A DNA stretch of 64,000 nt. It comes from a virus. Numbering within the stretch: the stretch's first letter is position 1; every line of letters starts with the position of its first letter. The notes under the pieces are model-generated. The model searched no databases and had not been told where the DNA came from. It saw only the letters and a program-made list of their open reading frames with translations. The position numbers and the translations under genes are program-made. The stretch lies in IMG/VR virus record IMGVR_UViG_3300012582_000004, positions 1 to 64,000 of that record; one strand, given 5' to 3'. Shown one piece after another: positions 34,485 to 44,299 of the stretch.

Positions 34485-36038
34485 TCATGTTTTATATATG
34501 AAATTTATATTTCCAGAATCATAAATCCTAAATATCTTTCTTTCTAACATTATCTCTTTTTCTGTTTTATTTGTATCGTACCCACTTTTAATTAGAATGC
34601 TTTTTCTATATTTAGATTTATTTTCTTTTTTATGATTAAGTACATAGTAATAATCAGGTTTTGTATTTGATATAAATTTAAAATTTAACTTTTCGTATAG
34701 TTTACCTATACTCCAATTTCTATCTACGCTTGTTATTATTTTTGATGGGTTATATCTTTTCAAAAAATAGTTAAATAATTTTGACGCACCACCAATTACA
34801 GTATAGTTTAATTTACTACAAAAATAAATCATTTTATACATATTAGCATCATTTTTTATATTTTTAAATGTCATTACTGTTGTTAACTCATCATTATAAT
34901 ATAAAGCAATATTTATTTTAGAACATGTATATCCTTGTAAATTATTATTTTCTAAAAACAATTTACTTTCTTTATTATTAATTTCTTTTATTTCACATTT
35001 TCTAGCATAAATTTTATTTGGTGTTTTCCCTAATAAATTTAATATCATAGATTTTACTATATCTTTTTTAAAAAGCCAATCATCTTCGTAAATATGAATT
35101 AATTGTATATTATTTCTTAAACAATCCTCTGTTTTATTTAGATGATAGTCATTATTTTTATCTAATTCACAATGCCAATATAGTCCATTAATTTCAAATG
35201 CAATATTTAAATCAGGTAGATAAATATCCAACTCTTTCCCTTTTAAAATTTTTCTATTAGATTTTATAATATTTAAAGTATAATATTTTTTTATAAAAAT
35301 TATAATTTCGTTTTCAATACCAGATAAATTACTAAATTTTGGATAACAATTTGTACATACCTCAATGTTACTTTTAATTCTATTATAAAATAGACCCATT
35401 GTAATAGTAAAGTCACTATTACAAATTAAATGATGTAATTTAATTTTTTGATAATTTTTATACAGTATCTTGTAATTTATTAAATAATTTTCATTTTTAT
35501 TTAAAAATACATTCGTACTATTTCTCAATGATGAATGATTTTCAACACCATATTTTTCTAAATTAGTGATTTTTATTTTATTTTTTATGTTGTTATCTTG
35601 CACACCATATTCAACACCATATTTTTCTAAATTAGTGGTTTTTATTTTATTTTTTATATCATTATTACTTAATGGATGTCCACCCCAATTTTTAATGAAT
35701 GTGTCTTTTCTTTTTTCTTGAAATTTTTTTATATTAGATGGATTTATTTCGCCATATTTACTATATAAAGTTTTTTTAGATTTTATAATGTTACATTTTG
35801 AACAAACATATGATTTATCACCATTATTTATGCTGTTAAAATATGATGCGTATGAAACATATGTTAAATTTTCACAATTAGAACATTTGCAATTTACTTT
35901 TATTTTACTATAAGGTTTTAAATGATGTGGTAACACATCTATCATATCGCCAGATTTTTCGAATACATAATTTAAATTTTTCCAATATTTACATGTTTTA
36001 TTATGTACAACAACTTTAATAAATTCATCTATAATCAT
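34485..36038 (-). CDS. Homing endonuclease with zinc fingers and Vsr-like (EDxHD) nuclease
   Basis: 517 residues. N-terminal CxxC knuckles (CKCSNC, CSKC) and two LEKYGVE repeats resemble DNA-binding modules of phage homing endonucleases. A Vsr-like core follows: GKELDIYLPDLNIAFEINGL, then YWHC...YHLNKTEDCLRN and IHIYEDDW. These are the E, D, H and D positions of the EDxHD family. It directly follows the helicase gene, a target often invaded by this family, and is probably free-standing because the helicase is intact. Confidence 0.78.
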   Translation of the reverse strand: MIIDEFIKVVVHNKTCKYWKNLNYVFEKSGDMIDVLPHHLKPYSKIKVNCKCSNCENLTYVSYASYFNSINNGDKSYVCSKCNIIKSKKTLYSKYGEINPSNIKKFQEKRKDTFIKNWGGHPLSNNDIKNKIKTTNLEKYGVEYGVQDNNIKNKIKITNLEKYGVENHSSLRNSTNVFLNKNENYLINYKILYKNYQKIKLHHLICNSDFTITMGLFYNRIKSNIEVCTNCYPKFSNLSGIENEIIIFIKKYYTLNIIKSNRKILKGKELDIYLPDLNIAFEINGLYWHCELDKNNDYHLNKTEDCLRNNIQLIHIYEDDWLFKKDIVKSMILNLLGKTPNKIYARKCEIKEINNKESKLFLENNNLQGYTCSKINIALYYNDELTTVMTFKNIKNDANMYKMIYFCSKLNYTVIGGASKLFNYFLKRYNPSKIITSVDRNWSIGKLYEKLNFKFISNTKPDYYYVLNHKKENKSKYRKSILIKSGYDTNKTEKEIMLERKIFRIYDSGNINFIYKT

Positions 36039-36055
36039 TTAAATATAATATTTTT

Positions 36056-37399
36056 TTAATCAAATCTCTTATCATTTATTATAGCAAGATATTTAATATC
36101 TAATTCAAAATGCGTTCTTTCCCATTTGAATCCACCATCTCGCATTTTTAATAGTTTGAGAATGTATTTATTTTCTTTTCTCATAGCATCGGTTCTAATA
36201 ATTCCAAGTACTAAATCCGAAGTTTCAACTATTGCCTTACTTTCAGAAATATCTTGTAAAGTTATATCACCTGCACCAAAATTATCCTTACCAACTTGCA
36301 TTGCAGTTACCATTGCTAAGTCGTATTTTTGTGCAATTGCTCTTAAACCTTCTGATAATTGTTTACCATTACTGAAAAGATTACCTTGTTTATTATCAGG
36401 ACACATAATAGTAAGATAATCAACAATTACCATATCAATTTTAATACCCTTTTTATCTTGTAGCATTTTAATATGATTATCTACATCAGATATAGTAGCA
36501 GAACCAGCAGGGAATTCTTTCACGAAGAATTTACCCATTGGATTTTCAAATAAACTAGAATCCTTTGTAAATTGAGCATTTCTACTTCTACGCTCTTTTA
36601 TTTTAGATTCAATATACTTTATATCTTTACTTCTATGATCATATTCTTCTATAGGAATTTTTAAACTAATTGCACCATATCTCTTCATTACTTTTCTATC
36701 AGACATTTCAAGAGATACATAAAGAACGTTCTTACCATAATTAGTAGCATTAACAGCTATATTTGATAACCATAATGATTTACCTGAGTTAGATGGACCA
36801 ATTATGATAGAAAGTGTTTTTAAATCAAATCCACCCGATGTTAATTCATCTAATGTTTTCCAACCAGTAGGAATTTTATTCTTTAGAGTATCTTGTATGT
36901 GTGATTTAGGATCATCAAAATCTAACCCTAAATTTTCATCATCAAAATTTAATAACATTGAATTACCAAATAATTCTTTCAACTTTGATGCTGCTAATTC
37001 AACGTTATCGTAATCAGCAGGATTTAAATTTCTAACATAGTCAACAGCTTCTTGCATTCTTGATCGAATGTTAGTTGTAGTAGACCATGATTGAATATTT
37101 TTTCTCAACCATTCATCATCTTTCCCTTGTTGATATTGAGATAGATCAACAGCTAGTAATGTTTGTAAATAATCATCTGAAATTTTTCCATGTGGATCAT
37201 CAATTCTAACTATTTGTCTAATCATTTGTGGTGTAGGCACAATAGGTTTTTTAGAACCAATAAAATGATTTCTTATTCTCTGATAAACGAATTGTATTTG
37301 TGCATTCTTAAATGCTATTGGTTCTACTCTATGAAAGTAGGATGGATTATCTAAAATGTAGTTAAAAAAAATTGGTTCTAATGTCTCTAAGTTTTGCAT
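36056..37399 (-). CDS. dnaB: Replicative DNA helicase, DnaB/gp41 type
   Basis: 447 residues, near T4 gp41 length. An N-terminal helical region is followed by a RecA-type motor: IIIGPSNSGKSLWLSNIA at 198-215 (Walker A), VLYVSLEMSD near 225 (motif H1a), DMVIVDYLTIM near 326 (Walker B) and VTAMQVGKDN near 365 (H3). DISESKAIVETSDLVLGI is the arginine-finger region. It unwinds the phage fork as a hexamer. No intein or intron interrupts it. Confidence 0.95.
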   Translation of the reverse strand: MQNLETLEPIFFNYILDNPSYFHRVEPIAFKNAQIQFVYQRIRNHFIGSKKPIVPTPQMIRQIVRIDDPHGKISDDYLQTLLAVDLSQYQQGKDDEWLRKNIQSWSTTTNIRSRMQEAVDYVRNLNPADYDNVELAASKLKELFGNSMLLNFDDENLGLDFDDPKSHIQDTLKNKIPTGWKTLDELTSGGFDLKTLSIIIGPSNSGKSLWLSNIAVNATNYGKNVLYVSLEMSDRKVMKRYGAISLKIPIEEYDHRSKDIKYIESKIKERRSRNAQFTKDSSLFENPMGKFFVKEFPAGSATISDVDNHIKMLQDKKGIKIDMVIVDYLTIMCPDNKQGNLFSNGKQLSEGLRAIAQKYDLAMVTAMQVGKDNFGAGDITLQDISESKAIVETSDLVLGIIRTDAMRKENKYILKLLKMRDGGFKWERTHFELDIKYLAIINDKRFD

Positions 37400-37501
37400 C
37401 TGTATCTATATTTATTCTTGTGTTAATTATAGATAAATTGTGTGATCGGTTTTAAAACTGGTTGATATTTTTCTATATAAGTAAAAAGAATAGTTAAAAA
37501 T

Positions 37502-37699
37502 ATGGATAATTTATTTCCAATAGCACAAAGAATACAATCAAAAATTATAGGAATTGAATTAGTATCGGTTCAACCTTTAGCAACACCAAATTATTATCCT
37601 TACTGGAGGAATATAGTATACGACAGAAAATCTAAAATAGATAGAATATTTAAAAGTCCTGAATGGAGACAACATAAAATAGAAGAATTGTTAAAATAA
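37502..37699 (+). CDS. Hypothetical small protein
   Basis: 65 residues, basic, Pro/Tyr in the middle (PNYYPYWRNIVYDRK). No family recognised. Divergent from the helicase gene. Confidence 0.5.
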   Translation: MDNLFPIAQRIQSKIIGIELVSVQPLATPNYYPYWRNIVYDRKSKIDRIFKSPEWRQHKIEELLK

Positions 37700-37796
37700 T
37701 TACAAAAAATGGTAAATTCATCTTTGAAAAATACAACATTTATTATTTTTAGCGTATAATAGTTACCTAAAATAGGTAAAAAATTAAACTTTAAAC

Positions 37797-38477
37797 ATGT
37801 TAGAAAATGAAAAGAATGAACCTACCGATGATTTAGAAAGCGAAGAAAATTTACCAGGTGATGAATTAGATTCTGATATTTACACCGAATCAGATGGTAC
37901 AGAAGAGCAAGATAATGCAGTGCTTGATGAAGAGCTGGCTGAATTATCAGAAAAAACTGATGAAACTAAATTAGCTTCCGAAGAAGAGTCCAAACACAAA
38001 ATAAAAGGAAAACATTCATTAACACACGATTCAATTTTTAAAGGTAAAAAAAAGAAGGATGAAAACGGTGATGATGATGAATTCTCCGCAGATTTTTTAG
38101 TTCCAAAACAAGATAATTTTGATTTCGATGTTTCATCTGGATACCATGAAGAAACAAAAGATCCTGAAGAATACGTAAGACTTAAAAAGCTTAAAGAAGA
38201 AATTTATATTATTATTATTGAGAAAACTGATATAAATATTAAGAATTCGAGAAGAAAGCCAGGTAGATTAGATTTTAATAAATATTATGGTGTTATGGTA
38301 GAAAACTTAGATACTAAAACATATAGTTATGGTGAAATATTCATAGAATTGTCTTTTTATTTTAGTGATAATATTTTTAATATGTTCAAACTTTTAGATA
38401 AGAAATGGGGAGGAAAGATTATTAAAGAATTAGCAAAGAAAAGAAATATTAGAATAGATCAAATGGATTTTTTATAG
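37797..38477 (+). CDS. Protein with long acidic N-terminus
   Basis: 226 residues. The first 75 are very acidic and probably disordered; a Lys patch (GKKKKDENGDDDE) follows; the last 100 form a compact alpha/beta domain (DFNKYYGVMVENLDTKT onward). No family recognised. Such acidic tails occur in scaffolding and DNA-mimic proteins; role not determinable. Ends in a strong terminator. Confidence 0.65.
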   Translation: MLENEKNEPTDDLESEENLPGDELDSDIYTESDGTEEQDNAVLDEELAELSEKTDETKLASEEESKHKIKGKHSLTHDSIFKGKKKKDENGDDDEFSADFLVPKQDNFDFDVSSGYHEETKDPEEYVRLKKLKEEIYIIIIEKTDINIKNSRRKPGRLDFNKYYGVMVENLDTKTYSYGEIFIELSFYFSDNIFNMFKLLDKKWGGKIIKELAKKRNIRIDQMDFL

Positions 38478-38502
38478 AAAAAAGGGCATAAGCCCTTTTT
38501 TC
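38477..38502. terminator. Bidirectional terminator
   Basis: 11 bp perfect stem GAAAAAAGGGC / GCCCTTTTTTC with loop ATAA, between convergent genes ending at 38477 and 38503. Confidence 0.88.
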
Positions 38503-38835
38503 TTATATTAAATTTTTTATCTTTCTTCTCCTTATAAAATTTGTAAGAATACCTAGTTGATATTCAGTAATTAAAGGTTTACCATTACTGAAACACAATA
38601 CAATTATATCTAATGATTTTTCACTTATATAACATAATACATCGAATGTGTAGAAATCTTTCCAACCTTTTATTACTACATTTTCATATTTATTGTAATA
38701 TCCAACTTCCTCTATAGTTATAGTAATATCATCATAGATACCTTCTTTATTCAATTCAGTTTCCATTTCTAATTTATCTTTACCTTCAAGATAAATTAAT
38801 TCATCAAATATTCCTCTAACAATTATATTTCTCAT
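38503..38835 (-). CDS. Hypothetical protein
   Basis: 110 residues, alpha/beta, no recognised family. Separated from nrdB upstream by a terminator. Confidence 0.6.
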   Translation of the reverse strand: MRNIIVRGIFDELIYLEGKDKLEMETELNKEGIYDDITITIEEVGYYNKYENVVIKGWKDFYTFDVLCYISEKSLDIIVLCFSNGKPLITEYQLGILTNFIRRRKIKNLI

Positions 38836-38842
38836 AATAAAA

Positions 38843-38880
38843 CCCCCTTCAGTTTAATTTTTAAGTTAAACCAAAGAGGG
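38843..38880 (-). terminator. Terminator after nrdB
   Basis: 15 bp stem allowing three G-U pairs (38843-38857 with 38866-38880), 8-base loop, followed on the minus strand by TTTTATT. It lies 25 bases after the nrdB stop. Confidence 0.75.
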
Positions 38881-38905
38881 AAAAAATTAAGTCTAAATTA
38901 TTTAA

Positions 38906-39889
38906 TTAAAAATCTTCATCAAATTTTATTTGATTATCTTCTACACTTTTACCTGTAGAAGCTCTCTTATATTCTGAAACTCTTTTTTCAAAGAAATTAT
39001 TTTTTCCAGATAATGATAACATTTCCATAAAATCAAATGGGTTTGTTACATTATATACTTTAGAATAACCTAATCTTTGTAACCAAAAATCTGCTATATA
39101 TTCTATATATTGTGTCATTAAATTTGAATTCATACCTATCAGTGATACTGGTAACGATTCCGTAATAAATTCCTTTTCTATTTCTACAGCACTTATAATA
39201 ATCTCTTTAACCTGTTCTTCTGATAGTTTATTTACTATATGATTTTTATACAATAAACATGCAAAATCACAATGTAATCCTTCATCTCTGGAAATTAAAT
39301 CATTAGAAAATGATAATCCTGGCATCAATCCTCTTTTCTTTAACCAGAAAATCGAACAAAATGCTCCTGAGAAAAATACGCCTTCTATGGCAGCGAATGC
39401 AATAAGTCTCTCTACGAAAGAGCCGTTATCAATCCAACGCATAGCCCACTCGGCTTTCTTTTTAATTGCTGGTATAGTGTCGTGAGCATTAAATAATCTA
39501 TCTTTTTCAGCAGGATTTTTAATATAAGTATCAATTAAGAGTGAATATGTTTCGGAATGTATATTTTCCATCATAATTTGAAAGCCATAATAGAATTTAG
39601 CTTCTGCGTATTGTACGGAATTAACCATATTACTACAGAGATTTTCATTTACGATGCCATCGGATGACGCAAAGAAAGCTAATATCATTGATATGAAATG
39701 TCTTTCATTATCAGTAAGACTCTCCCAATGTTTTATATCTTCCGATAAATCAATTTCTTCTGCCGTCCAAAACATTGATTCAGCAGTTTTATATGCTTGC
39801 CAAATATCATCATGTTTTATAGGGAAAATAACAAATCTATTTGGATCTTCAACAAGAATTGGTTCAATTTTTTCTAAATTTTTATTCAT
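38906..39889 (-). CDS. nrdB: Ribonucleotide reductase class I small subunit NrdB
   Basis: 327 residues. Metal ligands Asp47 (WTAEEIDL), Glu108 and His111 ([11 protein letters not shown]), Glu169 (AAIEGVFF), Glu203 and His206 (RDEGLHCDF) are present, with the radical Tyr115. The ENIHSETY context is of the eukaryote- and virus-like type. The C-terminal tail ends FDEDF, which would dock on NrdA. With NrdA (58.4-62.7 kb) it makes deoxynucleotides. Its gene is almost 20 kb from nrdA and on the opposite strand. Confidence 0.95.
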   Translation of the reverse strand: MNKNLEKIEPILVEDPNRFVIFPIKHDDIWQAYKTAESMFWTAEEIDLSEDIKHWESLTDNERHFISMILAFFASSDGIVNENLCSNMVNSVQYAEAKFYYGFQIMMENIHSETYSLLIDTYIKNPAEKDRLFNAHDTIPAIKKKAEWAMRWIDNGSFVERLIAFAAIEGVFFSGAFCSIFWLKKRGLMPGLSFSNDLISRDEGLHCDFACLLYKNHIVNKLSEEQVKEIIISAVEIEKEFITESLPVSLIGMNSNLMTQYIEYIADFWLQRLGYSKVYNVTNPFDFMEMLSLSGKNNFFEKRVSEYKRASTGKSVEDNQIKFDEDF

Positions 39890-39964
39890 TCTATAATATA
39901 CTTATTTTTTTATCTTAATTATTATATTATAAATGATATAATAGTTTAGTTAAATAAGAATAAA

Positions 39965-40003
39965 AAAATCCACAGCTTTAGTAATTCTAAAATTGTGGAT
40001 TTT
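39965..40003 (-). terminator. Hairpin terminator
   Basis: Stem AAAATCCACA / TGTGGATTTT (39965-39974 with 39994-40003) with an inner TTAG/CTAA pairing. It follows the gene at 40024 on the minus strand. Confidence 0.7.
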
Positions 40004-40023
40004 TATTTAATTATAAAAATTGT

Positions 40024-40995
40024 TTATAACATAGTTACCTTGAATGATCTAGTTTTAGTATAAACTATGTAATTTTTACCAATTACTGCTTTATATTTAA
40101 AAAAGTTTAATAGAATACCTTGATATACAAAATTTCCTTGAAAGTCATATATGTTTGCATCTTCTTGTAGATAATTAGTAGCAACATAAATAATATTAGT
40201 ATATGTAGTAGCTCCATCATAGTCAACTTGTTTTATTCTATAATAAAGAACTGGTTCAACTACATTGTGTTGTGTAAATGTATATTGATTATATTTGATA
40301 TTTATACCACTAACTTCACCAATATCAGTAAAAACTTTTCCATCAATTGAATTTTCAATTACATATTTATCATTATTTACTTCATCCGCAACAGTCCAAT
40401 TAAGGATAACATCACCATTATTTTCTTTACCTGTAAATGAAATAAATTTAACTGGTAATGAACCTACACACGAAACAACACTACCACTTGATGATGTTGG
40501 TGCTACTATAATAATGTTATCAATTAAAATATTATAATCTGAATAATTAGTAGCGAATGCAATTTTAAATATACCTTGTCCAGTAGAAGTAGGTGTAAAT
40601 GTAGTTGTGTACAAAGTCCATCCAATATTTGATTTACTTACTGTTGTAGGGTTACTATATGTACCACTAATATTAGTAGATACTGTTATACTATTGGTGC
40701 TTGGTATTGTTTCTATATCATAATAAAATGATATTGTATAGGGTTTACCAATTTCAAAGTAATATTTTTGACTAATAATATATTCACCATCTTTAGCCTC
40801 AGCGTATTGATATCCTTCTTGTGCTCTCCCATCAGGAGTTTTTCTAACTTGAACATTAGAACTACTTGGATCCCAACATGCATCATCTCTTAAATTTCCA
40901 GTATATACATTTTCAAAACCATCGACAAATTGTGTTGTTTGACCAATACATAGCGATGTACATAATAATACGAATAGAAATGTTATTTTTTTCAT
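40024..40995 (-). CDS. Secreted protein with Bacteroidetes T9SS-cargo architecture
   Basis: 323 residues. MKKITFLFVLLCTSLCIGQ is a signal peptide. Residues about 25-165 look like a carbohydrate-binding or jelly-roll beta domain. SLPVKFISFTGKENNGDVIL begins a domain very common before sorting signals in Flavobacteria (VNNDKYVIENSIDGKVF, YYRIKQVDYDGATTYTNI). The end (NIYDFQGNFVYQG, NYIVYTKTRSFKVTML) resembles a type A T9SS sorting domain. It is probably host-derived and cell-surface or secreted. Role in infection unknown. Confidence 0.7.
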   Translation of the reverse strand: MKKITFLFVLLCTSLCIGQTTQFVDGFENVYTGNLRDDACWDPSSSNVQVRKTPDGRAQEGYQYAEAKDGEYIISQKYYFEIGKPYTISFYYDIETIPSTNSITVSTNISGTYSNPTTVSKSNIGWTLYTTTFTPTSTGQGIFKIAFATNYSDYNILIDNIIIVAPTSSSGSVVSCVGSLPVKFISFTGKENNGDVILNWTVADEVNNDKYVIENSIDGKVFTDIGEVSGINIKYNQYTFTQHNVVEPVLYYRIKQVDYDGATTYTNIIYVATNYLQEDANIYDFQGNFVYQGILLNFFKYKAVIGKNYIVYTKTRSFKVTML

Positions 40996-41099
40996 TTTAG
41001 TGATTTTATTTTAATTCTTTGATTATAGAATAACTAAATAAAAAAGTTTTAAAAATAGAGAATTATATTATTAAATAATGTTAAAAGTCTGTTTTTTAG

Positions 41100-42659
41100 C
41101 TAATTACACACAGGACAATCTCTTTCACCTTGTCCACCACATTCATAACATTCCCTGCTTCCTTCATTACAATAATTACAATATACTTTACCATCATTAC
41201 AGTCGGAATTAGTACAATCAATTTTACCTATACCTTCACAGTTGTGGCATGTATTATGACCATCTGTACAATATGCACAAGGTTCATATCCAATACCATC
41301 ACAATCCTCACATTTTTCAATATTAAGCTTCCCAATACCTTTACATGTCTTACATTTAACTTCAATTTTCTTTTGCTCACCTATGCCATTAATAGTAAGT
41401 TGTGGTTCATCGATTAGTATAACACCTTTTCCTTTACAATCCACACATTCATCATAAGTTTCACCTACACCATTACATGTGTCACATTCAGAACCTCTGC
41501 CTGTTCCATCACATTTTTCACAGTCTATTTCACCAGTTCCACTACAATCAGAGCATTCAATTTTTTCTGTTCCATCACAATAAGGACAATCTTGGTAACC
41601 ATCACCATCACACTCATCACATTCATAAGAACCGTTATCACATTCACATGTAATAGTACCATCACCCCCACATCTTTCACATTTATTATTAGGGCCGCCG
41701 TCAGTTTCGGACCATTTTTGAACATGACTCCTTGTGCTTGAATTGGTTAAATAATAACCATCTGCGTCCTCACATAGAAATTTTATAGTATCCATGTATG
41801 GTTTTTCTACTTCTATCCAATCAATGCCTTTTGGTAAATTTATATCAAAATTTAGCTGTTTTACTCCATCTGAAGTATTAAATCTTTGACATGTGTATGA
41901 TTGCTCAGTTTTATAAACCCATCCTTTTGTTTTAGCGTAATCAACCATCATATGAAGAGTTTCATCATCAATACTATAAACTCTATCCATAAATGTATAT
42001 GTTTCTCCTTCGAAATCTTTAATATCTTTCCATATAATAGCTCTCGCCATTAATGTATTACTTTTAATATCTATAAGAGCTAATAAATAAACATTAGGTG
42101 TTTTTGTATAAACTGTAAAATAATCTTCACACGATTCATATCTCATGCACGAATTATAAAGAGAAATGCTATCAGTTTTTCCATCTGGCCTAATGTAGTA
42201 TTTATTTTCATTATACCATTTACTAATAACATCACCATGAAATAATTCAAATTTTGTTTTTTCTGAATCAGAAAACATTTTGTTGTGTGCTATCTTAAAT
42301 TTATTAACAAAATCTTCTATTGCTTTATCATTAACGTCTACACCTTTTTTAAGAAGTAATGCTCTAAGTAAACGTCCAATTTTAGTTGATTGTCTTTTCT
42401 TTGATGTCCATTCAGTTTCACCTTCACTTGGTAATGTTTTACCAATATATGATACAAAATCATTTTTATCACGTAAAATATCAAGATAGCTATCGCCTAA
42501 ATCATCTTTTCCTTGATGTGCATCTAATAAAAATTTAGCTAATGGATCATCTATTTTTTCTAAAAGTTGTATTAAAGAATGGCTTAATACCAATTCTTTT
42601 TCAGAAATCATACCATTTAAAAAATTAAGGAATTCAACTAAAATTTTATAGTGATTCAT
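41100..42659 (-). CDS. SCM-motif protein with DnaJ-type zinc-finger array
   Basis: 519 residues from the ATG at 42659. The frame continues to 42791, but a terminator at 42712 lies in between. Residues 1-330 share a domain with the next gene (KIGRLLRAL, SLYNSCMRYESC, VYLLALIDI, MARAIIWKD, TFMDRVY). The last 190 residues carry about 17 CxxC knuckles of the CxxCxGxG kind found in DnaJ (CERCGGDG, CDECDGDG, CSDCSGTG). No J domain (HPD) is present. It may hold or deliver proteins, perhaps with phage DnaK (inference). Confidence 0.65.
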   Translation of the reverse strand: MNHYKILVEFLNFLNGMISEKELVLSHSLIQLLEKIDDPLAKFLLDAHQGKDDLGDSYLDILRDKNDFVSYIGKTLPSEGETEWTSKKRQSTKIGRLLRALLLKKGVDVNDKAIEDFVNKFKIAHNKMFSDSEKTKFELFHGDVISKWYNENKYYIRPDGKTDSISLYNSCMRYESCEDYFTVYTKTPNVYLLALIDIKSNTLMARAIIWKDIKDFEGETYTFMDRVYSIDDETLHMMVDYAKTKGWVYKTEQSYTCQRFNTSDGVKQLNFDINLPKGIDWIEVEKPYMDTIKFLCEDADGYYLTNSSTRSHVQKWSETDGGPNNKCERCGGDGTITCECDNGSYECDECDGDGYQDCPYCDGTEKIECSDCSGTGEIDCEKCDGTGRGSECDTCNGVGETYDECVDCKGKGVILIDEPQLTINGIGEQKKIEVKCKTCKGIGKLNIEKCEDCDGIGYEPCAYCTDGHNTCHNCEGIGKIDCTNSDCNDGKVYCNYCNEGSRECYECGGQGERDCPVCN

Positions 42660-42711
42660 TTGAAATAATAATACATTTTGATTATATATATTAATTAATT
42701 GATATAAAACA

Positions 42712-42740
42712 AAAAATCCTCTAAAATATAGAGGATTTTT
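42712..42740 (-). terminator. Terminator between the two SCM-motif genes
   Basis: 11 bp perfect stem AAAAATCCTCT / AGAGGATTTTT with a 7-base loop. It follows the gene at 42760 and supports 42659 as the start of the next. Confidence 0.82.
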
Positions 42741-42759
42741 AAAAATAGCTATTAACTTA

Positions 42760-44298
42760 TTATCTTCTTCCGACACCTTTACAATATTCACAAGTCATAG
42801 TATCACCATCTTCTTTATGATGTCCTACGCCATCACATTCTTCGCAAAAACCACCATGATTGTATGACCAATTATCATCCCACTTTTGATTTTCATCATT
42901 AGTAAGTCTCGGAACTAATTTACCTGTTTCAACATCTTTAAAATATTTAAAAAATTTCAATGTATCTAAATAAGGAAATCTAGTATTTTTCCAATCAGAC
43001 CAATTAATATCATTTATAATAAATGCTTGTAATACAGATTGTTTTACGATAGCACCATTTGTAATAGGTGTATATGGTTTAGCGTTTTGTGTAGCTTTAT
43101 ACCACCAACCTCTTTTTTCAGCATATAGTTTAAACAATTCATCTAAAGGACCTTCAACACAATAGATTCTATCCATAAAAGTAGCTATTTCACCATCAAT
43201 TAGAATATCATTCCAAATTAATGCTCTACCCATTAATAATCCATTTTCTTTACTTATTAAAGTAAGAAGAGATATAAAAGGAGTATGTGTATAAACATGA
43301 AGATAATCTCCACATTTATCATAACGCATACAAGATTTATTTAGTGTGTCACCACCATCAATGGGTTGGTGATATGAATTACCATTATACCATTTGATAA
43401 TTTCTTCACCTTTTGTCATTTTCCAATCAGCAAATTCTAATTGCTCAGAATCGTCTACTTTTTGAATCGATCTGTATTTAGCAACGAAGGTATCTATCTC
43501 AGGCTGTGTGAATTGAACACCCCTTTCGTTGGCTACAGCAGTAACTAATCTACTAATTTTAGTTTTTTGTCTACTTGGATGTCTCCATACATCTCTTTCA
43601 TTACCAATATCTTTTTTCTTTATTGGTAGATATGAAATAAATCCTTCTTCTGATGCAGTATCAATATAACTAAAATCAATATTTAATACTTCTGAACTAT
43701 TATGTAAATCTAAAAGAAATCTTGAAATAGTACCACCCATTCTTTTCAATTTATGTGATAGACTTTTACCTAAAACAATTTCTTTTTGCTCCATTATAGA
43801 AAATAAGAATCCTCTTAATTGATCCATATCAGTTATAATAGAAGCTGGTGTTTTTTTAGAAGAAGTGGATTTTTTATCAGAAGAAGCAACTTCTGAATAC
43901 CTATTCTTTATTACTTTTTTAGGAGTAAATGTAGCACCACCTATACCCCAATCATTTATATTAATTGGTTGTTCTAAAAATTGTCGTTGCCTTTCAATAT
44001 GTTCAGCAATCACTCTTTGTCTATCACCCTCATTATCACCCTCATTGTTATTTACATCAGGAATAGGAATACCCTCAGTAAAAAGCAACCAAACACCACC
44101 ATTTTGATGTTCTTCTGCACCCACTTCCATATCTCTTCCTTTTTTTTGGGACACCCTTTTTTTATTTAAATAATCTTGGAAAGATCCTCTTTCGTTATCA
44201 CCAGTTGGCATATTTTTCTTTTTAATTGCTTTTTTAATCAATTTAATGTAAAAAATAATAATTTTCTTACATTTTTTTATAAATTTGAAAATTTTCAT
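42760..44298 (-). CDS. SCM-motif protein with one zinc-finger pair
   Basis: 512 residues; ATG 44211 (483 residues) is an alternative that removes a very Lys-rich leader. The central domain is paralogous to the protein at 41100: KTKISRLVTAV, LNKSCMRYDKCGDY, ISLLTLIS, MGRALIWNDIL, TFMDRIYCVEG. The C-terminus has a single DnaJ-like pair, CEECDGVGHH and CEYCKGVGRR. Starts 1 base after the upstream helicase gene ends. Function unknown. Confidence 0.65.
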   Translation of the reverse strand: MKIFKFIKKCKKIIIFYIKLIKKAIKKKNMPTGDNERGSFQDYLNKKRVSQKKGRDMEVGAEEHQNGGVWLLFTEGIPIPDVNNNEGDNEGDRQRVIAEHIERQRQFLEQPININDWGIGGATFTPKKVIKNRYSEVASSDKKSTSSKKTPASIITDMDQLRGFLFSIMEQKEIVLGKSLSHKLKRMGGTISRFLLDLHNSSEVLNIDFSYIDTASEEGFISYLPIKKKDIGNERDVWRHPSRQKTKISRLVTAVANERGVQFTQPEIDTFVAKYRSIQKVDDSEQLEFADWKMTKGEEIIKWYNGNSYHQPIDGGDTLNKSCMRYDKCGDYLHVYTHTPFISLLTLISKENGLLMGRALIWNDILIDGEIATFMDRIYCVEGPLDELFKLYAEKRGWWYKATQNAKPYTPITNGAIVKQSVLQAFIINDINWSDWKNTRFPYLDTLKFFKYFKDVETGKLVPRLTNDENQKWDDNWSYNHGGFCEECDGVGHHKEDGDTMTCEYCKGVGRR

Positions 44299-44299
44299 C

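Noticed and set aside
42660-42791. N-terminal extension of the gene at 41100
   Set aside because: A strong terminator at 42712-42740 and alignment with the paralogue support ATG 42659.
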